Assembly (NCBI GenBank): GCA_013152375.1
Contig: JAADGM010000142.1
Span: 1-36,315 of the forward strand
From: FCB group bacterium
Lineage (GTDB): Bacteria; Fidelibacterota; Marinisomatia; SCGC-AAA003-L08; JACNLC01
Reading direction: 5' to 3'
Length of the DNA: 36,315 nucleotides
Below, piece after piece: positions 1 through 8,202 of this stretch; position 1 is the stretch's first letter; each line of letters starts with the position of its first letter. The notes beneath the pieces are model-generated. The model ran no database searches. It saw only the letters and a list, made by a program, of their open reading frames with translations, and was not told the DNA's origin. The translations under genes were made by a program, and so were the position numbers.

Positions 1-198
1 TCCATTATAATCTCCGGCCCAAAATTGATAGGTGTCCCCGGCATCGGAACAGCCATAAATCATGCCGTCGGCATAAATGAGATAGCCGTGAGGTGAGCAT
101 GGTTTGGGGAAGTACCACATCATTGGATACACCGCTTTGTGGAGCTGCAGCCAGAGAATAACCGGATGAAATGAAACGGATATCTGATTAGAGTTTCC
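1..198 (-). CDS. Partial open frame running off the left edge, unrecognised
   Basis: On the minus strand a frame is open from just after an in-frame TAG (199-201) to the window edge, 66 codons. Its distal half reads like real protein, with PHGYLIYADGMIYG and a Trp/Tyr/Gly-rich stretch; a possible internal start is the double ATG at 118-123. The same frame continues upstream of the TAG into a 17-codon open stretch that starts with ATG ATG at 247-252 and has the ribosome-site-like AAGGTG overlapping the stop of the collagen-like gene. It could therefore be the start of a gene broken by one stop codon, or the real start could lie at 123. I do not recognise a family, and too little is visible to give a function. 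Confidence 0.3.
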
Positions 199-252
199 CT
201 ATGAAACTTCGGCATTCCATCTGACCTGATGTAACCGAATGTGCTGCATCAT
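199..252 (-). pseudogene. Remnant resembling part of a type IX sorting domain
   Basis: The short minus-strand frame reads MMQHIRLHQVRWNAEVS then TAG. HQVRWNAE matches HQVSWNAD in the C-terminal sorting domain of the large secreted protein whose gene ends at 3582, and the DNA agrees in 22 of 23 positions (about 207-229 against about 3662-3684). The rest of such a domain, which should finish in a GIYF-like strand and a basic tail, is missing. I read this as a leftover of a sorting-domain gene, but a chance match over eight residues plus a genuine leader ORF cannot be excluded. Confidence 0.35.
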
Positions 253-257
253 ATTTT

Positions 258-2837
258 TCACCTTCTTTTGTAATTATCTTCCGGAATATACCCGATACCC
301 GAACTTTTTGGCATGCCAAAAACATCAGGATTTAGATACTTGCCCACTTCGTTGGGCTTTTTATCTTCCTCAACAATAATCCGATTTGCTTCTGCCAGAG
401 GGTCGTGGCGGATGCCGGTGACAAGCCAGGAGATTTTCATGCCGGGTTTACCGCCCGCAATTTTGAAGTGATTGGAGGTTAGCTCTTCGGCAATATAGAC
501 CGGAGCAAAACCGCCAATACAGGTCAGCTGATACCGGAAATCCCGGTTCAGTGCTTCAAAATAATCCGGTAACTCAACCACTGCTTCGCCACGGGCATCG
601 AGTGTAATATTTCCGTTATACACATTCATCATGTCGGGACTTTCCACACTGCTGTGGTTAAGGTATTTGTGCTCGGGGTCCAGAGGATGATCAATTTTAA
701 AGGCTTTAATACCGGCGCTGGCTGATGCTGCATATAAATTTCCGATAAAAAAACCTGCCCAGTTGGTGCTCCCATTAACTGCAACCCCGTAAACACCATA
801 ATTGGTGCCCGACCCGGATGCATAACCAGCAACGCCATAATGCTCTCCCGATCCACCACTCACCATTCCCCACACTCCGTAGTGGTATCCGGTGCCTGTT
901 GGGTAAACAATGCCCTCCACACCCATATAACCCCCTTGAAAATGACCCCCTATGCCCCATTGATCAATGCCGGCTATCCCCAAAACGCCATATCCGCTTG
1001 GATATGTTAACGTATTGACAAAATGACCAACGGCTTCATACTCAATGGTAGATCCGATTACTTCAAGAGCATGAGTTGGTGCTGCTGTGCCGATACCCAC
1101 ATTGCCCGAGTTCACGATCAGTCCTTCACCGGCATACATTTTATTGGGTGTATAGATCCCCCAGGCTACATCATTCGCATCCTCATACCCCAATGATCCC
1201 CAGACATCATCCAAACGATGATACCCAATTACACCTCCGGTTTGATTGTAATCTCCGTATGTATAACCCGCAATACCGAAAGTGTAATGATCTCCCCAGT
1301 AATTATAACCCATGATGGCATTATTGGTCTGCTCAATATCAAAACCACTGCCGTCGTTCTGTATCGTTCTGGTACGAAGGCTGACAATCCCGTTCCTGCC
1401 GTCCGCATCAGCATTGGTCTCTGTGATCTTGGCATAAAAAGTCTCCCCATTTTCACCTTCAATATTCATTTTCCTGGGGAGCCTCTCACGTATGGAATCA
1501 TCCCCGGGTTTGGAGGACTCATCTTCACGACTGGTTTCAGTAATGTTCAGCGTTGTTCCATCCTGATACATGATGGAGTTACCCAGACTGCCTGAACCTG
1601 TATATCTTGGAATGTAATTTACGGTCCCATTGATATCCGTTTCATTCATGTAGCGATTATCTCCATAGACGCTGTCAAAACTTACTGCATCGGCACTTGT
1701 AATCAGGCCTGTCCCTGCTCCTACACTGATATGAGTGTCTCCAGTTGCTCCGCCTCCAGTCAAACCATCGTCGGCATAGACGGCCGTGATATCACCGGCA
1801 CCCAGACTGCTAAGAGACTGCCAACTTCCATTGCCGGTCGCATCAGATGCCAGAACCTCATTATTCGATGCACCGGTGGGCATCTGTAATCCTGTCACTT
1901 TAATATTACCTGCTACCTCAAGTTTTGCGGTTGGTGTGCTGGTGCCCACACCCAAACGATTGTTTGTATCATCAAAATAAATTTCTGCACCGCCGGCAGC
2001 TCCGCCATTATTGTACACCAGCTGACCGTCACTACCGGCCACGGGTCCGGCAGGACCCTGCGGGCCTATTGGCCCTGTATCTCCCTGGAGTCCCTGGGGA
2101 CCGGTGCAATCCAAAGCGTCACAAACCGAGTCGGCGTTGACATCCTCTCCTGCATCACAAACGGCATCGCCATCCAGGTCCCAGCAATTAAGACCGTCCG
2201 CTCCCGGATCACCTTGTGGTCCTTGAGCACCCTGAGGACCTGCTGACCCAGTATCACCCTGGGGGCCCTGAGGTCCTGCGGGACCGGTGCAATCCAAAGC
2301 ATCGCAAACCGAATCGGAGTTAACATCCTCCCCTGTATCGCAAACAGCATCGCCGTCCAGGTCCCAGCAATCCAGACCGTTCACACCCGGATCGCCCTGA
2401 GGACCCTGTGGGCCTTCAGGCCCTTGGGGGCCGGTCTCGCCCTGAGGACCAGCCGGGCCGGGATTCCCGGCAACGAGGGCATAGGGCGTGCTGGCAATGC
2501 GAGTTCTGGGCGTCATCTCACCATCGCCATTGACGTTGATGCCGATCCAGCGGTCCGGCGAATTGAACAGACCCTCCGGCAGGGGATTCACAGAGCCTAG
2601 CAGGATATGGAATAACCCTGCTGAAACGACCACCGGATTCTGGGTCTCACTCCAGAGAGCCGAGCCGCCGGTTTCCAAAGCGTAAATACTGAATGTGATG
2701 GATACGCTTCCGGTTACTGGGTCACCTGCGTCATCGGTAAGAGAACCCTGGTAATCCAGCAGGGGCGGGACGCTCTGGCTTAATAGATTGGTAATGAGAA
2801 ATGATGTTAGAATTATAATGTTTTTGCAAATACGCAT
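258..2837 (-). CDS. Exported collagen-like protein with tail-fibre-like body
   Basis: About 859 residues if started at the ATG at 2837, which is preceded by GGGGAG and opens a signal peptide (MRICKNIIILTSFLITNLLS). The frame is open 35 codons further up, but that extension looks non-coding. Order of parts: a beta-rich N-terminal domain (about 22-124) of the kind that precedes collagen repeats; Gly-X-Y triplets at about 125-154, 185-215 and 245-267; two 27-residue acidic Cys modules between them (C157-C183, C218-C244, pattern CWDLDGDAVCD); a long fibre-like body with two VGxGTxxPT motifs as in phage tail-fibre and endosialidase-chaperone neighbours, followed by GxYG-type repeats; and a C-terminal domain with SPDMMNVYNG and AGGKPGMKISWLVTG, seen in other bacterial collagen-like surface proteins. 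No sorting-domain end is visible. Probable role: filamentous cell-surface or appendage protein. Function is inferred from architecture only. Confidence 0.85.
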   Translation of the reverse strand: MRICKNIIILTSFLITNLLSQSVPPLLDYQGSLTDDAGDPVTGSVSITFSIYALETGGSALWSETQNPVVVSAGLFHILLGSVNPLPEGLFNSPDRWIGINVNGDGEMTPRTRIASTPYALVAGNPGPAGPQGETGPQGPEGPQGPQGDPGVNGLDCWDLDGDAVCDTGEDVNSDSVCDALDCTGPAGPQGPQGDTGSAGPQGAQGPQGDPGADGLNCWDLDGDAVCDAGEDVNADSVCDALDCTGPQGLQGDTGPIGPQGPAGPVAGSDGQLVYNNGGAAGGAEIYFDDTNNRLGVGTSTPTAKLEVAGNIKVTGLQMPTGASNNEVLASDATGNGSWQSLSSLGAGDITAVYADDGLTGGGATGDTHISVGAGTGLITSADAVSFDSVYGDNRYMNETDINGTVNYIPRYTGSGSLGNSIMYQDGTTLNITETSREDESSKPGDDSIRERLPRKMNIEGENGETFYAKITETNADADGRNGIVSLRTRTIQNDGSGFDIEQTNNAIMGYNYWGDHYTFGIAGYTYGDYNQTGGVIGYHRLDDVWGSLGYEDANDVAWGIYTPNKMYAGEGLIVNSGNVGIGTAAPTHALEVIGSTIEYEAVGHFVNTLTYPSGYGVLGIAGIDQWGIGGHFQGGYMGVEGIVYPTGTGYHYGVWGMVSGGSGEHYGVAGYASGSGTNYGVYGVAVNGSTNWAGFFIGNLYAASASAGIKAFKIDHPLDPEHKYLNHSSVESPDMMNVYNGNITLDARGEAVVELPDYFEALNRDFRYQLTCIGGFAPVYIAEELTSNHFKIAGGKPGMKISWLVTGIRHDPLAEANRIIVEEDKKPNEVGKYLNPDVFGMPKSSGIGYIPEDNYKRR
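2037..2465 (-). repeat. Collagen triplet tracts with a duplicated 81-bp Cys module
   Basis: The segment codes for three Gly-X-Y tracts rich in GPQG and GPAG. Two nearly identical 81-bp units, at 2106-2186 and 2289-2369, code for CWDLDGDAVCD...DALDC and differ by two residues (T/A and S/A). Each has four cysteines and closely spaced aspartates that could bind calcium. The near identity suggests a recent tandem duplication of one tract plus module. Confidence 0.85.
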
Positions 2838-3581
2838 ATTCTCTCCCCTTTCTATTTTCCTGATGGCTGCCAGCTGCGATTTGCACTCCTGGGCCAGGTG
2901 TAAAATCATAACTGCCAATCCTTTTTCAGGTTTCAGGATCAATTACCTCGAAATAGTAAGCTATTATTTTGATATTCCGAAATAATAATCAGCATGTATC
3001 GCCCTAAAGTTACAACTTAAAGGTTAAAAATGAAAAATTTATTCAGATCAATAATAGCTTTGTCGAAAAATAAGGATTCGGGTTTAAATCCGTATCTGTC
3101 CGCGCACTGCCGGTTTGCACAGGACGAGACGATTGGGCTAATTCACCGGGGTTTTCCCTGGAGTTAATACCAATTTATTAGTCGTCCCATATATCAATCT
3201 CTCCAAACTGAAAAAGAGCGGACTGTATAATTCATACGGTCAGATTGATATCCGGCCATAAGGATAAATTTGAATATCTGCTAAATTTGGGTGGTCAAAT
3301 TCCAGACAGAATCTTCGTATTCTGATATTATGATTTCAGCTGTTTCTGAGGATTACCCTGCCCGGATCGGATATCACATTCCGATCTCTACACGCGAATT
3401 ATTACCGAGTACTAACCTCTGAGTGAAAAACTAAAGATTACTCTTTAAAATTTCATCCAGATGCTCTCCTCCTATAATTCCCGGTCAATTAACTGCTCCA
3501 GGCAATAGCTTTATCTCCGGTAAACTGTAGATCACCTGCTGTGCGATGTTGCCAACCTTTACTTTAATAACTTTCCACTCT
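2838..3581. other. 744-bp intergenic stretch, mostly AT-rich
   Basis: This lies between the start of the collagen-like gene and the end of the cysteine-rich gene, both on minus. The part next to 2837 must hold the promoter of the collagen-like gene, but I see no convincing -35/-10 pair. A 45-codon plus-strand frame is described separately. I see no tRNA and no clear terminator hairpin for the gene ending at 3582. Confidence 0.5.
3030..3167 (+). CDS. Possible 45-residue small protein
   Basis: ATG at 3030 is preceded by AAAGG at a usable distance and is open for 45 codons to TAA at 3165. The product starts MKNLFRSIIALSKNK and has no family I recognise. It sits alone in an AT-rich intergenic stretch on the strand opposite to its neighbours. 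The only support is the ribosome site and the open frame, so it may be chance. Confidence 0.15.
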   Translation: MKNLFRSIIALSKNKDSGLNPYLSAHCRFAQDETIGLIHRGFPWS

Positions 3582-6500
3582 CTACTTCAACAGCACGATT
3601 TTCCTTTTTGCAGAATAGTCACCGGCCTGTAACAGCACGAAATAGATTCCACTGGGTGATCCGTCGGCATTCCAACTGACCTGATGGCGGCCGGCAACTT
3701 GCTCTTCTGCAGTAAATTGCTTAACCTTTTTCCCCAGCATATCAAATATTGTGATTTCAACCTGACTGCGCTCAGGGACTGAGTAAGATATAGTAGTAAT
3801 CGGATTAAACGGATTGGGGAATGCTTCATACAGGGCAAATTGCCCATCAGGCATATTCACTGAAGCTGAAATGCTGTTCCCATACCAGTCCGCTATAATA
3901 CTTGAGAGAATCGTCAGTTCGCCCCGGTAGGTCAACAGTTGTTCATGACTCAGCGGACTGCCATCCATACTGAAAATAAGGATTATATTCTCCGAACGGT
4001 ATAATTCCCAATTATCCGGCAGTCGGTCAGTCATTATCTCAAACTCACCTTCTGTCATCAGCTGGATACCCGCCACATTACCGTCGGCTGCAAATCCAAG
4101 TGAGCTGCTGTCGATAAAGAGTTGTGCTTCAGAGATGCTCTGCCCTTTTGATAATACAGGATTTATTATCATGTTTACCAATTCTACTATGTCTGTGACA
4201 TTTAGTACACCGTCAGTGACAAGATCCGAAACCATCAATTGACAGTCGGTTGGTGGTGCCACTGACTCAAGGATAAAGGCCACTAGTTGAACAATGTCTG
4301 CCACATTCACCCAGCCATCCTGATTCACATCACCCGGAATGTTGTTACAGACACAAGAATCATAAAATTCCTGACAGTAGTCGCTCCATATACAGCATCC
4401 AAAGCCGTATTCCAATAATGTCTCATAGAAACAGGGGTCATCCTCGTAAACCAATGGATTGAATTCATAGCAAGGATTCTCTGCGATACATTGTGCAAAT
4501 TCAAGATCGCAGGACTCCGTCCAATTTTCGCAGCATGAATCTACTTCACTGAGTGTAGAAACGGCACAAAATATATCCATGGGGTAATAATCCGGGAGGG
4601 CACCGCATGTTGAAGAATCCACGGGAATCTGGATCTGCTGACTGGATGAACCGTAGGGATTCTCAGCAATGATCTCAATTGTGATGAATTGCGGTTCATC
4701 CAACTGAAAGAACAGACTATTGAACCCAGCCCACCAGGTCAAAGTGATGGATTCATAATCACCGGGTCCATAATCATTAGGTAGGGCAAGCGGATAGTTA
4801 TAATATCCAAGGTCAGGTGATAAGAAATTAACAAAAATATCAACATCGTGAGCAATCCCCCCACAATTCCCTGTCAGAGATAATATGAGTTCAAATTCCT
4901 CAGCCCAGCCATCAGTATCATCATCTGCATCCACTGCGTATGACAAATCTGTTATAAGTGGCGGATCCGAAGTGATTCCTGCACACGCATGATATTCACA
5001 TACACAAAACGCATCCCACATCACATCGCAACAAAATGAATCAGCCATCACCGTATTATAATAGCAGTCATCTTCAGGCGGATAGGGTGCATCCACACAG
5101 GTTGCACTGTAACAATCCCAGTATTCCCCCTCACAAATCGTATCCCATGCGTTTTCGCAGCAGAAAGGGTCATTTCCAATGACCTGTTGATAGCATTCAT
5201 CGTCATCAGGATACGGTGAATCCGTACAATCACCATCTACGGGAACCATTAAGTAACTAGTTATCGAGTAGTCTTCATTATAGATATTAAATTGAAAATT
5301 CACATCGGTGGGTGCAAAAATATCATACATATTAGATTCCCACCAGGCCAGTTCCACAGCATCCCAGCCATAGGCTCCGCTGAATGAATACGGGCCAAAA
5401 TTCCACCATAGGCCGTGAATATCATCGGACACACTAATCCATACATCCTGGGCCGGTACTGCCAGGCATTCAGTATCAATATCAACCTCAAACTGCCAGT
5501 ATTCGTAATAGCCGTCTTCATCAAAATCGACGACAGCAGAGGGTGAGATTGATATTAACTCAAAGGGCGGCACTGCCCCCGTACAGATATCATATTGGCA
5601 CTGACAGGTTGAGTCCCAATCGGTGTCACAGCAGTAGGGGTCATCTGCAACTATCTGTAAATAGCAGCTATTTTCGCTAATACCATAAGGAGGATCATCC
5701 GGGTCGGCATTGCAACCCACATCCACGGGAATCTCCAGGTAATAATAATCATTGCCGAAATCATTATAAGCATGGATCTCAAAGGTAATGTTTTGGGGCG
5801 TGTCAAGACCAAATAACGTACTCGACCAGTGCATTCCGGCGCCTATATTAATGTATTCATTGACTCCCTCGCCAAAGTCATACGGGCCTACTAGCATACC
5901 GTATCCCGGATCTACATCCACCGGCCAGAACTCAATCATAACATCCGGCGCGAGCATGCCGCATTCCACATCAATTCCCACAAGTATATTCCATTCCTCA
6001 AGCCATCCATCTCCGTCTGCATCAGTGGCATTGTATGGTTCAGCGCTGAATATATTCGGCGGGTACTGATCAGTAATCCCGGTACATTCATTATAGGCGC
6101 ACTGGCATATCGAATCCCAGGCGGTATCACAACAAAACGAGTCGGCCATCACTGTTTCATAATAGCATTCATCTTCGGTCGGATAGGGCGCTTCCACACA
6201 GGTCGCGCCGTAACAATCCCAGAATTCACCGTCACAGATTGCATCCCAGGCTGTGTCACAGCAGTATTGGTCAATATTTATTACCTCCTGAACACATGGA
6301 TCACTTTCCGGTAAGGGAATATCAGCAGCGCAGTCGTAATAAACTGTGATTTCGAACCAGTCAATGTAGCCGGTATCACCGGGGCGAAGGTCACCTGCCG
6401 TGAGTTGCCAGAGATCTTGCACATCACTCTCCATGGTCATTCCATCAAACACATCACTGCTTCGGTTTAAAAAAATAATATCATCATCGGTTTCGGGATC

Positions 6501-7691
6501 ATCATCCAGTCCGCCATCATCATCGAGTTCAAGATTATAGGTCCAGACTTGGTCCATAGCTGGGTAATGGGCGATAATCAGTGATAATTCACCGGGTTGG
6601 GGATGATAAACCCTGAAGCTGTACACAACATTATTAATAACACCGGTTTCATCATGGTCGATCCATGAACTGACTGGCAAATAACCATTACCCAGGTTAT
6701 CCGGGATGGGAATATCCTCATAGTTCGATCCGAACCAACTATTTCTTTCCCTATCACCCTCATCATTTCTCTGAAATATCCCGGTCGGACCTGTTGAAGA
6801 AAAACTGATGGCTACTTTCTGCAATTCGATTCCCAAATCGACCAGCGTGTTTAGGGCTTCTCTCCCCAGTATGAATTCATCACGATTATTGATTTCATAT
6901 GGCAGGTCATTCTCTTCAAGAACTGTGATCAGCTCATCGATATCGCCATCATATTTAACTACATCGCGTTGGATGGTGGTACGATTCGGCTGCAGTTCAG
7001 TGAAAACATAACCCTTATCCGTTGATCCGATATCAGAGCGAAATTGTTTACCCGTTTTTTCATATCGTTCACTCCGATCTGATTTTATTACCGGGGAATT
7101 TTTATCACGCACGGGTGTCGGCTGCCGCTGCGGGTCGGATTGCCTGCCTGACTGTCGAGTACCTGGATCATGCCGGTTTACCCTCTGTGAAGTCCCGCCT
7201 TTTTTTACTGCCGTTGCGGCAACAACAGAAACATGATCTCCAGGGGTCTGTACCGCACTCGATTTTTCCCTGACAGCAGGCGGACTGAAATGGTCGCCTT
7301 TAATCCGTTTCTGATATATGGCCCTGCTGGAGTCTTGATGCACTTCAAGCGTACCCTGTGTGGAATAAAAATGATTATATGGGGGACGAATATCCCCCAC
7401 TCTGTTGGCTTCGGGGATTACGAAATTGCGGTTACCCCTGGGGTAGGTTACGCGCGGACTGCGTACATCCCTGAACAGATTAACAGAACCGGAAACTCCG
7501 GTTCCGGAAGCTTCTGTCGCCACAACATCAGCGACCGGGACAGGCAGCCCATCGAGGACCGGACCGGCTCTCCGGGACTCTGTGTTTTTCTGATTAGCGG
7601 TATGATTTCTTGAAATCTCATCGGCGGTGAGATCCGCTGCAAAGAAAATAAATGATGCGGCTTGCAGATAGTACATTATATTTGTCTTCAT
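3582..7691 (-). CDS. Large secreted Cys-rich protein with P-domain, dockerin-like and type IX sorting domains
   Basis: 1369 residues; ATG at 7691 follows GGAAGG. Signal peptide about 1-23, then a low-complexity basic/polar region to about 225. Residues about 320-452 fit a proprotein-convertase P-domain (IPIPDN near the start, DLWQL and GDTGYIDWFEITV at the end). Seven cysteine modules follow, with CC pairs at 477, 520, 687, 844, 887, 1053 and 1099 and the pattern FCCDxxWDxxC. They alternate with three Ig-like domains of about 110-120 residues (about 545-660, 708-822, 910-1030), each with a DxDxDGxxEEW-type opening and an IPVD ending. A dockerin-like pair of calcium loops (DVNQDGWVNVADI at about 1121, VTDGVLNVTDIV at about 1158) is followed by a cohesin-like stretch and a C-terminal sorting domain (FPNPFNPITT at 1291, GIYFVLLQ, basic end KRKIVLLK). 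It is likely exported by a type IX-like system and anchored at or released from the surface. No catalytic domain is evident, so adhesion or a structural role is an inference. Confidence 0.88.
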   Translation of the reverse strand: MKTNIMYYLQAASFIFFAADLTADEISRNHTANQKNTESRRAGPVLDGLPVPVADVVATEASGTGVSGSVNLFRDVRSPRVTYPRGNRNFVIPEANRVGDIRPPYNHFYSTQGTLEVHQDSSRAIYQKRIKGDHFSPPAVREKSSAVQTPGDHVSVVAATAVKKGGTSQRVNRHDPGTRQSGRQSDPQRQPTPVRDKNSPVIKSDRSERYEKTGKQFRSDIGSTDKGYVFTELQPNRTTIQRDVVKYDGDIDELITVLEENDLPYEINNRDEFILGREALNTLVDLGIELQKVAISFSSTGPTGIFQRNDEGDRERNSWFGSNYEDIPIPDNLGNGYLPVSSWIDHDETGVINNVVYSFRVYHPQPGELSLIIAHYPAMDQVWTYNLELDDDGGLDDDPETDDDIIFLNRSSDVFDGMTMESDVQDLWQLTAGDLRPGDTGYIDWFEITVYYDCAADIPLPESDPCVQEVINIDQYCCDTAWDAICDGEFWDCYGATCVEAPYPTEDECYYETVMADSFCCDTAWDSICQCAYNECTGITDQYPPNIFSAEPYNATDADGDGWLEEWNILVGIDVECGMLAPDVMIEFWPVDVDPGYGMLVGPYDFGEGVNEYINIGAGMHWSSTLFGLDTPQNITFEIHAYNDFGNDYYYLEIPVDVGCNADPDDPPYGISENSCYLQIVADDPYCCDTDWDSTCQCQYDICTGAVPPFELISISPSAVVDFDEDGYYEYWQFEVDIDTECLAVPAQDVWISVSDDIHGLWWNFGPYSFSGAYGWDAVELAWWESNMYDIFAPTDVNFQFNIYNEDYSITSYLMVPVDGDCTDSPYPDDDECYQQVIGNDPFCCENAWDTICEGEYWDCYSATCVDAPYPPEDDCYYNTVMADSFCCDVMWDAFCVCEYHACAGITSDPPLITDLSYAVDADDDTDGWAEEFELILSLTGNCGGIAHDVDIFVNFLSPDLGYYNYPLALPNDYGPGDYESITLTWWAGFNSLFFQLDEPQFITIEIIAENPYGSSSQQIQIPVDSSTCGALPDYYPMDIFCAVSTLSEVDSCCENWTESCDLEFAQCIAENPCYEFNPLVYEDDPCFYETLLEYGFGCCIWSDYCQEFYDSCVCNNIPGDVNQDGWVNVADIVQLVAFILESVAPPTDCQLMVSDLVTDGVLNVTDIVELVNMIINPVLSKGQSISEAQLFIDSSSLGFAADGNVAGIQLMTEGEFEIMTDRLPDNWELYRSENIILIFSMDGSPLSHEQLLTYRGELTILSSIIADWYGNSISASVNMPDGQFALYEAFPNPFNPITTISYSVPERSQVEITIFDMLGKKVKQFTAEEQVAGRHQVSWNADGSPSGIYFVLLQAGDYSAKRKIVLLK

Positions 7692-8202
7692 AGGGCATCC
7701 TTCCTTTTTTTTGGATTCATGGAGAGGGTTTGATCTTCGAGTTGACCATGTGTAGTAGATGGGATGCCGTTCCGGCCCGGAATTGGAATAAATAACCTAT
7801 ATTGAGCGCTACATTGATGCATGAATATTATTATATGCTAAAGTATTACTCCAAATTAATGGAAATATATTGATGTGTACGCATAATCAACCAATTTATA
7901 TGCTTGATCCTAAACGTAATCTATTAACTATAATACTATTGTAACAAGGGATTTACCGCTATTACCGGTGAGCTGACCTTCGGTCCTGTCACCACGCCAG
8001 CCTGTACAGAGGCCATTTTTTATACTGATGGAGGACCTGCCCCCACACTTAGATGGGGACCTCTGCTCACAACGATGCCCCCCAGTCCGCACCCTGTGTG
8101 CTTAGGCCATCCTTGAAAAATTATTTCGATTGAAATCAGATTTTGATGGAAAATTAGGGGCCGGTCTATAAAATCAGTAAACACTTCAGCTGACGTCCGA
8201 AA
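7692..8202. other. 511-bp intergenic stretch with leader of the Cys-rich gene
   Basis: The stretch holds no convincing gene. On minus, TATAAT (7830-7835 read in reverse) could be a -10 box giving a leader of about 130 nt for the gene starting at 7691, but there is no good -35. Bases about 7960-8110 are clearly richer in G+C than either side and contain an imperfect hairpin, GAGG...CCCCA (8031-8045) against TGGGG.CCTC (8054-8063). Near the end of the histidine kinase gene a weak hairpin ATTTC-GATT-GAAAT (8123-8136) is followed on minus by AATTTTTC and could be a terminator for the glycan operon. Confidence 0.4.

Noticed and set aside
7940-8020. A 26-codon minus frame starting MASVQAGVV, considered as a transposase or intron remnant
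   Set aside because: Too short, with no family match I can support.
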